Positions 1 to 5,594 of a stretch of 5,666 bases of DNA are shown here, piece after piece (position 1 is the stretch's first letter; each line of letters starts with the position of its first letter). Where the stretch lies: assembly GCA_019348575.1 (NCBI GenBank), contig JAHWJE010000134.1, positions 1-5,666 on the forward strand, read 5' to 3'. This DNA is from Actinomycetota bacterium (GTDB lineage: Bacteria; Actinomycetota; Thermoleophilia; Solirubrobacterales; Solirubrobacteraceae). The notes beneath the pieces are model-generated. The model was not told the origin of the DNA. It saw nothing but the letters and a program-made list of their open reading frames with translations, and did no database searches. Made by a program: the position numbers and the translations under genes.

Positions 1-160
1 CCGCGGCGCCGCGCTCGGCGGCGCGCCTGCCCGCTGCCTTCTTGGCGGCGGTCGAGCGCTTCGCGGCGTTCGTCTTGCGGGTGGTGGCGGCCTTCTCGGC
101 GGCGCCGGCGCGCGTGGTCTTGGTGGTGGTGCTGGTCTTCGTACTCGTCGTCTCGGCCAT
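1..160 (-). CDS. Partial CDS: protein with basic Lys/Ala/Thr-rich N-terminus (3' end beyond window)
   Basis: I do not recognise this protein. Reading leftward from the ATG at 160, the frame stays open to the window edge and gives 53 complete residues beginning MAETTSTKTSTTTK. The visible part is low complexity: about 16 Ala, 13 Thr, 7 Lys, 6 Arg and only 3 Glu, with no hydrophobic stretch, so it has no signal peptide or membrane segment. Such basic, Ala/Lys-rich tails are common in histone-H1-like and other nucleic-acid-binding proteins, and also in some phasin-like proteins; the visible part cannot separate these. The start is well supported by an AAAGGA ribosome binding site five bases upstream and a promoter farther up. 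The overlapping plus-strand frame (42-263) is very hydrophobic, as expected of an antisense shadow. Two LexA-like boxes upstream suggest SOS control. That a gene starts here is fairly sure; its function is unknown. Confidence 0.72.
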   Translation of the reverse strand, partial: MAETTSTKTSTTTKTTRAGAAEKAATTRKTNAAKRSTAAKKAAGRRAAERGAA

Positions 161-164
161 GTCG

Positions 165-171
165 TTCCTTT
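165..171 (-). promoter_or_regulatory. Ribosome binding site of the left-edge gene
   Basis: The minus strand reads AAAGGAA, ending four bases before the ATG at 160. This is the only strong Shine-Dalgarno match at a gene start in the window, and it fixes the start of the partial gene. Confidence 0.7.
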
Positions 172-215
172 GTGTCGGCGCTAAGGATGTTACTTCTAAG
201 CTTGTACTCCCCGCC

Positions 216-245
216 AGCATAGCGCAGTCGAACACACGTTTGCAA
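216..245 (-). promoter_or_regulatory. Sigma70-like promoter of the left-edge gene
   Basis: On the minus strand TTGCAA (240-245) serves as -35 and TATGCT (216-221) as -10. Each matches its consensus at 4 of 6 positions, and the spacer is 18 bp. Transcription would start near 209, giving a 5' leader of about 48 bases. The sequence from 165 to 245 is clearly less GC-rich than the flanking coding DNA, as expected of a promoter. A LexA-like box covers the -35 and the upstream half of the spacer, a classical repressing position. Confidence 0.55.
228..243. promoter_or_regulatory. Candidate LexA (SOS) box 1, overlapping the -35 element
   Basis: The plus strand at 229-242 reads CGAACACACGTTTG. This agrees with the Gram-positive/actinobacterial LexA operator form CGAAC-N4-GTTYG (full form TCGAAC-N4-GTTCGA, matched here at 10 of 12 arm positions). 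It lies inside the promoter of the left-edge gene, over its -35 and spacer, so bound LexA would exclude RNA polymerase. The motif match and location are seen in the sequence; LexA binding is inference. Confidence 0.55.
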
Positions 246-271
246 CCCGGCGCGCGGCGATAGTTACGACA

Positions 272-285
272 CGAACGCCCGTTCC
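272..285. promoter_or_regulatory. Candidate LexA (SOS) box 2, upstream
   Basis: GAACGCCCGTTC at 273-284 has the invariant GAAC-N4-GTTC core and is preceded by C, giving CGAAC-N4-GTTC. It departs from the fuller consensus at the outermost right position and has a C where a purine is preferred in the spacer, so it is weaker than box 1. The two box centres are about 43 bp apart, close to four helical turns, so two dimers would sit on nearly the same face of the DNA. It lies around -70 relative to the predicted transcription start. Confidence 0.4.
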
Positions 286-309
286 GCTGCGCAGAGCTCT
301 ACGCAGCGG
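284..309 (-). terminator. GC-rich hairpin over the metalloprotease stop codon (possible terminator)
   Basis: CCGCTGCG at 284-291 is perfectly complementary to CGCAGCGG at 302-309, giving an 8-bp stem with a 10-base loop. The loop contains the TAG stop (299-301) of the metalloprotease gene. No T-run follows on the minus strand, so it is not a classical intrinsic terminator, although actinobacteria often use U-poor hairpins. It would help insulate the operon from the SOS-type promoter region just downstream. Confidence 0.35.
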
Positions 310-1351
310 CGGGAGCGCCGGTGCGGCGCATCCACGCGTCCGGGTCGAGCAGCTCGGCGGCGCTCGGCAGCCGCTCGGGTGCATCGAACACGCGGTGCAG
401 CGCGCGTGGGCCCGCCGCCGCCACGATCGCGTCGCAGAAGCGCTTGCCGTGCTCGTACTGGCGCATCTTGGCGTCGAGGCCGATCAGCCGCTCGAGCAGC
501 GCGAGCAGCGGCGGGCGCTCGCGCCGGCGCAGGTCCAGCGCCGCGCGCAGCTCGTGCAGCGACGGCAGCGCCTCGGCGCCGACGACGTCCATCACGTGCT
601 CGGCGTGTCCCTCGACGACGCCCATCACGCCCTGGACGCGATCGAGCAGCTCACGCCGGCCACTGCCCATTGCGGCGACGACCCCGCCCTCCTTCAGCGC
701 GTCGACGAGCTCGCGCACGTCGTCGAGCGAGGGCAGCCGCAGGAGCGCGCGCCCGTCGACCTTGACCTCGAGCGACGCCAGCAGCTCGCCCAACAGGCCG
801 GCGAGGTACGGACGCAGCCACGGCACGCCCGCGAACTGCACCGCGTGCGTGACCTCGTGGAAGGCGATCCAGCGCAGCAGCTGCTCGGCGTCCGCGTCGA
901 GCCGGTCCGCCGCCTGCGCGATGTTGGGAGCGACGAACAGCAGGCGGGCCGGCGCCAGCGGTTCGACCATCGCGAACTCGTACTGGCCGAGCACGCGCTG
1001 CGAGAGGTAGCCGGTCAGCGCGCCCGCCTCGACGGACAGCAGCACGCCCGCGGCGCTGCGCGTGGCGCCGCCGAGCAGCCCTCCGCTCGCGAGCCGGTCG
1101 CCGACCGGGTCCAGCAGCTCGCCCATCGACTTGACGTTCGCGGCGATCCAGCCCGCGCGCGGCAGCGCCTCGGGCGCCGGCAGCGGCGCGGCGGGCCGCA
1201 GCCCCGTGTACTGCACGACGCGCGCCTCGGCGTCGGCGCAGATCGCCGCGAGGTCGCCGGGCAGCGGGGCCGGGACGGCGGCGCTGCGGTTGGCGCCGGA
1301 TCCGCGCGAGACCGCGTTGGCGATCCTCTGGGTCAGAGCTCGATCGATCAC
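299..1351 (-). CDS. Zinc-dependent metalloprotease-like protein, DUF2342 family
   Basis: A 350-residue soluble protein of the actinobacterial DUF2342/zincin family, whose members are sometimes labelled 'coenzyme F420 biosynthesis-associated' or 'putative hydrolase'. The key signature is HEVTH at residues 165-169, an HExxH zinc-binding and catalytic motif. A second conserved block, EGHAEHVMD at 247-255, lies about 80 residues later; its Glu247 is a candidate third zinc ligand. A late block, KMRQYEHGKRFCDAIV near 295-310, is also typical of the family. I see no signal peptide or membrane helix, so it is probably cytoplasmic. The start is a GTG at 1351 with no convincing Shine-Dalgarno sequence; the frame is open a little farther upstream without a better start. 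It follows the phosphatase gene by 49 bp on the same strand, so they are probably co-transcribed. No substrate is established for the family to my knowledge, and the F420 link is by annotation only. The fold assignment is secure; the physiological role is unknown. Confidence 0.88.
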   Translation of the reverse strand: MIDRALTQRIANAVSRGSGANRSAAVPAPLPGDLAAICADAEARVVQYTGLRPAAPLPAPEALPRAGWIAANVKSMGELLDPVGDRLASGGLLGGATRSAAGVLLSVEAGALTGYLSQRVLGQYEFAMVEPLAPARLLFVAPNIAQAADRLDADAEQLLRWIAFHEVTHAVQFAGVPWLRPYLAGLLGELLASLEVKVDGRALLRLPSLDDVRELVDALKEGGVVAAMGSGRRELLDRVQGVMGVVEGHAEHVMDVVGAEALPSLHELRAALDLRRRERPPLLALLERLIGLDAKMRQYEHGKRFCDAIVAAAGPRALHRVFDAPERLPSAAELLDPDAWMRRTGAPAAA

Positions 1352-1384
1352 ACGAGCATCATGGCGAACCGGGAGCGCCGGCTC

Positions 1385-1400
1385 GCCGCCTGCAGGCGGC
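1385..1400. repeat. 16-bp perfect palindrome between phosphatase and metalloprotease genes
   Basis: The sequence GCCGCCTGCAGGCGGC is self-complementary over all 16 bases. In RNA it could form a 6-bp GC stem with a TGCA loop. It begins immediately after the phosphatase stop codon (1401-1403, reading leftward) and occupies a third of the 49-bp gap before the metalloprotease. It could be a weak attenuator, an mRNA-stabilising hairpin, or a protein site. No T-run follows. Confidence 0.4.
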
Positions 1401-2297
1401 TCAGCCCTCGGGCGTCGCGTCGGACGGCCAGACGACCGCGACGAGCCGCGCGAGCGACTCGGGCGTGCGCGCGGCGGCGACCGGCGAGTGCGGCTCGATG
1501 TCCAGCGGAGCGCCGAGCGGGTCCGCGAACGCGGGAAACGCGACGAGCGCGCCCGCCTCGCGCACGATCAGCTGCGCGGCCGCGACGTCGACCGCGCGCG
1601 TGCGCCAGAGCGTGAGCATGCCGTCCACGCGCGTCGGCGCGAGCTGGCACAGCGAGATCGCGATCGAGCCGATCGCGCGCAGGCGGTACACCGTGTCGCT
1701 CAGCGCCTGCACCTTCGGCGCCACCCAGCGCGGATCGGCCGACTCGATCGCGATCATCTCCAGGCGCCCGTCGGGCAGCATGCGCTCGTCCGGCGGCGAG
1801 TCGATCCGCACGTCGTCGAGCCACGCGCCCTCGCCGCGGCGCGCCACCCACTCCTCGCGCGTGCCGAAGTCGTAGACGTAGCCGAAGAAGACGTCGGCCA
1901 TCGTCGGGCCGTCGGCGACGGCCACCGACAGCGAGTAGCTGCGGATGCCGCGCTTGGCGTTCAGCGAGCCGTCGAGCGGGTCGATGACGACGAGCAGCCG
2001 CCCGCCGCCGTAGTCGACCACGCCCCGCTCCTCGCTGACCGCGGTGAAGCGCGCGCCGGCGTCGCGCAGCGCGTCGAGCTGGGCGAAGACCGCGTCCTCG
2101 GCCTGCTGGTCGATGACGAGTGTCTGGTCGCCGCCCTCGCCCGTCTCGCCGGTCTCGACGACGCGCTCACGGCTCGTCGGGTGCTCGACGAAGACCCCGC
2201 GCATCGCCTCGACCGCCCTGCGGCATGCCCCCAGCCAGTCGGCCGCCGGCGCGTCAGAGGGCGAAGGCATCGCAGGCATACTAGATGGGTGCTTCAC
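1401..2297 (-). CDS. Inositol monophosphatase family protein (IMPase/FBPase-like sugar phosphatase)
   Basis: A 298-residue member of the Mg2+-dependent, Li+-sensitive phosphatase superfamily (IMPase, SuhB, archaeal-type FBPase), which hydrolyses phosphomonoesters such as inositol 1-phosphate or fructose 1,6-bisphosphate. Numbering from the GTG at 2297, the superfamily landmarks are GDQTLVIDQQAE (56-67), SEE at 88-90 (Glu89, metal ligand), DPLDGS at 106-111 (Asp106 and Asp109, metal ligands) and VDVAAAQLIVREAG at 236-249 (Asp237, metal ligand). All four expected acidic ligands are present, so the enzyme should be active. DPLDGSLNAKRGI resembles the archaeal IMPase/FBPase version more than the animal DPIDGTTNF form, so substrate is open. 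The frame is open to 2360, but that would overlap the divergent gene. I prefer GTG at 2297, preceded by a GGGGGA sequence; ATGs at 2279 and 2270 are alternatives without a clear ribosome binding site. Probably the first gene of an operon with the metalloprotease. Confidence 0.88.
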   Translation of the reverse strand: MKHPSSMPAMPSPSDAPAADWLGACRRAVEAMRGVFVEHPTSRERVVETGETGEGGDQTLVIDQQAEDAVFAQLDALRDAGARFTAVSEERGVVDYGGGRLLVVIDPLDGSLNAKRGIRSYSLSVAVADGPTMADVFFGYVYDFGTREEWVARRGEGAWLDDVRIDSPPDERMLPDGRLEMIAIESADPRWVAPKVQALSDTVYRLRAIGSIAISLCQLAPTRVDGMLTLWRTRAVDVAAAQLIVREAGALVAFPAFADPLGAPLDIEPHSPVAAARTPESLARLVAVVWPSDATPEG

Positions 2298-2332
2298 CGG
2301 TCCCCCGCCGCGCCCCGAACCCCGTCTAGCCG
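2298..2332. promoter_or_regulatory. Compact divergent intergenic region
   Basis: Only 35 bp separate the preferred phosphatase GTG (2297) from the helicase-nuclease GTG (2333), so promoters for both must lie here or inside the first codons of either gene. The slightly AT-richer stretch around 2277-2289 contains CATACT (2277-2282), a 4-of-6 match to a -10 for the rightward gene, but I find no good -35 at the right distance. No promoter can be assigned firmly to either strand. The helicase start has no Shine-Dalgarno sequence, so it may be translated from a leaderless or very short-leader message, which is common in actinobacteria. Confidence 0.3.
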
Positions 2333-5300
2333 GTGTCGCAGCTGACCACCGCGCAGGCACAGGCGGTCGCCCATCCCGGCGGCCCGCTGCTCGTGCTGGG
2401 CGGGGCCGGCAGCGGCAAGACGACGGTGCTCGCGCAGCGCTTCGCCTGGCTCGTCGGGTGCGGGCACGCGGCGCCCGAGTCGATCCTCGTGCTGGCGCCG
2501 TCGGCGGCGAGCGCCGCGACCCTGCGCCGCGCGGTCGAGGATGCCCTGCTGCGCCCCTACGAGGAGCTCGCGATCCACAGCGTGCGCGACTTCTGCGCGC
2601 GGCTGCTGCGCGAGGAGACCGCCGAGGCCGGCGTCGATCCGTTCTTCGCCGCGGTCTCGCGAGCAGACCGGCTGGCGCTGTTGCTGGACCGGATGGACGA
2701 CCTGCACCTGCGCAGCCACGACATCGGCGGCCGCCCGGCCGTTCTGCTGGCCGAGGTGATCGACCGCATCGACCGCCTCAAGGACGCGCTCGTGACGGCC
2801 GACGAGTACGCCGCATGGGCCGGCTCGCTGCCCGCCGGCGACGACGCCGAGCGCACTCGCGCGGCGCGCGAGGCCGAGTTCGCGCAGCTCTACGTCGACC
2901 ACGACGCGCTGCTCGCCGCCGCCGGCGCGCTCGACGCCGGCGAGCTCGTCCTGCGCGCGGTCGCGCTGCTGCGCGAGCGACCGCACGTGCGCGCGCGCGT
3001 GGCCGAGCGCTATCACCATGTCCTCGTCGACGGCTACGCCGACCTCGGCTTCGCGCCCGCGCTGCTCGTCGAGCTGCTGGGCGCCGAGCACGAGCGGCTG
3101 ACCGTCTGCGCCGACGACGACGGCGCCGCGCGGCGGATGCGCGCGGCGGCCACGAAGAACATCCGCGACTTCGTGCGCGGCCATCCGGACGCCGCGATCG
3201 TCCGGCTCGAGCGGTCGCTGCGCTGCCCGCAGCGCGTGCTCGACGCCGCCGGCGCGGTGCTCGCGCCGATCGCCGATCGCCTCGGGACGCCGATCGCCGG
3301 CGCGCCGGGCGGGAGCGTGCGCTTCTGGCGCGCCGCCGACGAGCGCGCGCAGGCACAGGCGGTCGCCGCCGAGGTCGAGCGACTCGTGCGCGCCGGCTGC
3401 GCGCCCGAGCGGATCGGCGTGGTCGTGCGCTCGCCGCGCGACGAGGGCCGTCACGTGACGCTGGCCTTCGAGGAGCGCGGGATCGCGCTGCGCACCGTCG
3501 GCGAGGCCGACTTCTTCGCGCAGGCGGAGGTGCGCGACGTGCTGGCCTGGCTGCGCCTGCTGGCCGACCCGGCCGACGCGGGCGCGGTCGTGCGCGCGCT
3601 CGCGCGACCGCCGGTCGCGCTGCGCTCGGTCGACATCGCGCGCTGCGTGCAGATCGCGCGGCGCAGGAAGCTCGACATGGTCTCCGCGCTGCACGCGGCG
3701 CTCGAGTCGCCACAGCTTCCGCCCGAGGCGCGCGAGCACATCCAGACGTTCCTGCGCCTGTACCGCGACGTGTCGGGCTCCCTGGACGCGGTGCGCCCGG
3801 ATCTCTTCGTGCACCGCCTCGTCGACCGCCTCGAGCTGCGCCGCCGGCAGGTCTTCTCCGCGCAGGCCGACGTCGTCGAGCGGCTTGTCGACCTGGCCCG
3901 GCTCGGCGAGCTCGCGAGCTCCTACGCCCAGCGCGCGCCGCACGCCACGCCGCGCGACTTCGCCCGCTACGCCGCCGCCGTCGCCGAGGCGGGGCTGCGC
4001 GAGGAGGACGCCGCCGGCGCGCCGCCGCCCGCCGGCGCGGTGGCGCTGATGGCGTTGGACGCGGCCGCGGGACATGACCTCGACTGGGTGTTCGTGCTCG
4101 GCCTCACGTCGGCGCGGATGCCGGGCGCGCGGTTGCGCGCCGGCGAGAACGTCCCCGCGGCGCTGCTCAAGGAGGCGCTCGCAGACGACGACCGCGCCGC
4201 GCACAGCGATGCGATGCGGCGGCTGCTGAACGTCGCGATGACGCGCGCCGGGAAGGGGCTCGTGCTGAGCTATCCGGCGCAGTCGGCGACCGGCGTGGCG
4301 CAGCCGCCGTCGCCGTTCGCCGAGGAGGCGCGAGCGGCGCTGGGCGCCGAATGGGAGGTGCTCGAGGAGGAGCTGTTCGGGCCCGAGGAGGCGCTGCACG
4401 CGACGTTTCAGGCGCTGCGCGACGAGCTGCTGACCGACGTGGCGCGCGTCGGCAAGGGCCTCGGCGAACTGCGCCTGGACACCGACCTCGACGTCACGCA
4501 CGCCGTCGCGCGCTACCTCGAGCTCGTCAAGCTCGCGGCGCTGATCGAGCGGCCCGCGGGGCTGTCGGTGGCCGACGCGCTCGGGCCGGTCAACCAGCGC
4601 CTCGGCGCGGCGCTGTCGCCGCTGCAGCGCGAGGTGCTCGCGACCTCGCCGTTGGACGAGCTGCTGCTGGACGCCGAGCGCGACGACCGCGCACGGGCGG
4701 CGGCGCGCGCGGCGCGCAGCGAGCCGTCGCTGGAGGCGTTCCTGCCGCGGCGCGGCGACGGCCTGATGCTGTCGGCGTCGGACATCGAGACGTACCGCTC
4801 CTGCCCGCTGCGCTACAAGTTCGCGCGCGTCCTGCGGGTGCCGCAGGAGCCGACGCTCAACCAGCGCTTCGGGATCCTCGTGCACCAGGTGCTCGAGCGC
4901 TACCACCAGCTCGCCGTCGAGTCGCTCGACGAGCTGCTCGGGCTGCTGGACTTCGGCTGGCGGCGCGGCGGCTTCGGCGACTCCGACGAGGAGCGCCAGC
5001 TGCGGGCGAAGGCGGCGGCCGCGCTGCGGCGCTACTACGCGCGGGTCGCCGAGGAGCCGGTCGAGCCGGTCTGGTTCGAGCGCGCGTTCTCCTTCAAGAT
5101 CGGCCCGCACACGCTGCGCGGCCGCGTCGACCGCGTCGACCGGCTCGCCGACGGCGGCTACGAGCTGATCGACTACAAGACCGGCCGGCCGCGGTCGGCG
5201 GCCGCGCTGCGCGAGGACGTGCAGCTGTCGCTGTACGCCGTCGGCGCGCGCGCGGCCTGGAATCTCGACGCCACCCAGCAGGCCTACCTCTACGTGCTCG

Positions 5301-5470
5301 ACGACGAGAAGGTGCGCGTGCCGAGCGCGGAGATCGACTCGGGCTGGATCGCCGACACGGTCGGCGAGGTCGCCGCCGGCATCCTCGCCCAGGACTTCGA
5401 GCCGACGCCGTCGTTCACGGTCTGCTCGATGTGCGACTACCGCATCGCATGCCCCGCCGCGGAGCGGTAG
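2333..5470 (+). CDS. UvrD/Rep-like helicase fused to RecB-type PD-(D/E)XK nuclease, with degenerate motor motifs (AdnA/AddB-like)
   Basis: A 1045-residue protein with an N-terminal SF1A helicase module (about 1-650) and a C-terminal RecB-family nuclease (about 810-1045), the architecture of double-strand-break resection enzymes such as AdnA/AdnB and AddA/AddB. Seen: Q motif LTTAQ (4-8), Walker A GAGSGKTT (24-31, Lys29), ADFFAQAEVRDVLAWLRLL of the 2A/2B region (392-410), and motif VI VAMTRA (634-639, Arg638). Motif II is DGYAD (233-237) in place of DExQD, motif III is ADDDGAARR (260-268) in place of GDxDQSxxx, and motif V is LDAAAGHDL (575-583) without the usual His and Lys. The nuclease looks intact: His851, Asp933, Asp947, Lys949, then QLSLY (964-968). 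Cys824, Cys1031, Cys1034 and Cys1040 form the C-xn-C-x2-C-x5-C signature of Fe-S nucleases. An in-frame TAG lies two codons before the GTG, and the Q motif starts at residue 4, so the start is fixed. The length matches mycobacterial AdnA (about 1050 aa). Subunit assignment is inference. Confidence 0.92.
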   Translation: MSQLTTAQAQAVAHPGGPLLVLGGAGSGKTTVLAQRFAWLVGCGHAAPESILVLAPSAASAATLRRAVEDALLRPYEELAIHSVRDFCARLLREETAEAGVDPFFAAVSRADRLALLLDRMDDLHLRSHDIGGRPAVLLAEVIDRIDRLKDALVTADEYAAWAGSLPAGDDAERTRAAREAEFAQLYVDHDALLAAAGALDAGELVLRAVALLRERPHVRARVAERYHHVLVDGYADLGFAPALLVELLGAEHERLTVCADDDGAARRMRAAATKNIRDFVRGHPDAAIVRLERSLRCPQRVLDAAGAVLAPIADRLGTPIAGAPGGSVRFWRAADERAQAQAVAAEVERLVRAGCAPERIGVVVRSPRDEGRHVTLAFEERGIALRTVGEADFFAQAEVRDVLAWLRLLADPADAGAVVRALARPPVALRSVDIARCVQIARRRKLDMVSALHAALESPQLPPEAREHIQTFLRLYRDVSGSLDAVRPDLFVHRLVDRLELRRRQVFSAQADVVERLVDLARLGELASSYAQRAPHATPRDFARYAAAVAEAGLREEDAAGAPPPAGAVALMALDAAAGHDLDWVFVLGLTSARMPGARLRAGENVPAALLKEALADDDRAAHSDAMRRLLNVAMTRAGKGLVLSYPAQSATGVAQPPSPFAEEARAALGAEWEVLEEELFGPEEALHATFQALRDELLTDVARVGKGLGELRLDTDLDVTHAVARYLELVKLAALIERPAGLSVADALGPVNQRLGAALSPLQREVLATSPLDELLLDAERDDRARAAARAARSEPSLEAFLPRRGDGLMLSASDIETYRSCPLRYKFARVLRVPQEPTLNQRFGILVHQVLERYHQLAVESLDELLGLLDFGWRRGGFGDSDEERQLRAKAAAALRRYYARVAEEPVEPVWFERAFSFKIGPHTLRGRVDRVDRLADGGYELIDYKTGRPRSAAALREDVQLSLYAVGARAAWNLDATQQAYLYVLDDEKVRVPSAEIDSGWIADTVGEVAAGILAQDFEPTPSFTVCSMCDYRIACPAAER
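2350..2371 (+). repeat. 22-bp exact direct repeat, copy 1 (within helicase-nuclease gene)
   Basis: This segment is identical over 22 bases to 3346-3367 and is in the same reading frame, encoding AQAQAVA at residues 7-13 (next to the Q motif). The copies are 996 bp apart, exactly 332 codons, so recombination between them would delete in frame. It is probably chance in a compositionally biased gene, although both copies use the less common GCA codon at the same position. Confidence 0.6.
3346..3367 (+). repeat. 22-bp exact direct repeat, copy 2 (within helicase-nuclease gene)
   Basis: Second copy of the repeat at 2350-2371, encoding AQAQAVA at residues 339-345, near the start of the second helicase lobe. 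The flanking bases differ on both sides, so the identity stops sharply at 22 bases. Confidence 0.6.
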
Positions 5471-5517
5471 GGCGGGTGAGCTGTGCGAGCGCGAGCCGCA
5501 ACGGCGCCCCGCGCCCG

Positions 5518-5563
5518 GTCGATGGCGCAAACCCTCTATGTGCGCGGATCTCGCGCCATCGAC
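5518..5563. terminator. 11-bp perfect inverted repeat between convergent genes (possible bidirectional terminator)
   Basis: GTCGATGGCGC at 5518-5528 is perfectly complementary to GCGCCATCGAC at 5553-5563, with a 24-base loop. It lies in the 124-bp gap between the stop of the helicase-nuclease gene (5468-5470) and the stop of the leftward gene (5595-5597), where one hairpin could terminate transcripts from both sides. There is no T-run on either strand and the loop is long for an intrinsic terminator, so an operator-like protein site is the main alternative. I see nothing else in this gap. Confidence 0.4.
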
Positions 5564-5594
5564 GCTGCCGGCGACGTCGTGGCGGATCCTGCGC

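Noticed and set aside
42..263. A short plus-strand frame with a very hydrophobic valine-rich stretch resembling a membrane protein
   Set aside because: It is antisense to the Lys/Thr-rich left-edge gene (AAG/ACC codons read as CTT/GGT-type on the other strand), and the ribosome binding site and promoter favour the minus strand.
395..1615. A 406-codon plus-strand frame across the metalloprotease and part of the phosphatase genes
   Set aside because: Arg/Gln/Ala-rich, spans two real genes and their gap, and shows no motif; it is a shadow of the minus-strand genes.
1062..2345. A 427-codon plus-strand frame across the phosphatase gene
   Set aside because: Arg/Asp/His-rich with no domain; the opposite strand encodes complete IMPase metal-binding motifs.
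2298..2360. Longer phosphatase start at 2360 on the minus strand
   Set aside because: It would add 21 Arg/Gly-rich residues, overlap the start of the divergent helicase-nuclease gene, and consume the whole shared promoter region.
2044..4077. A 677-codon plus-strand frame overlapping the helicase part
   Set aside because: It is a frame-shifted reading of the helicase gene, Arg/Ala-rich throughout and crossing the divergent intergenic region.
2294..5530. A 1078-codon open frame on the minus strand, antisense to the whole helicase-nuclease gene and longer than it
   Set aside because: The translation is dominated by Arg, Ala, Gln, His and Val with no recognisable domain. It is the expected antisense shadow of a gene with G/C third positions; the plus-strand frame carries all helicase and nuclease motifs.
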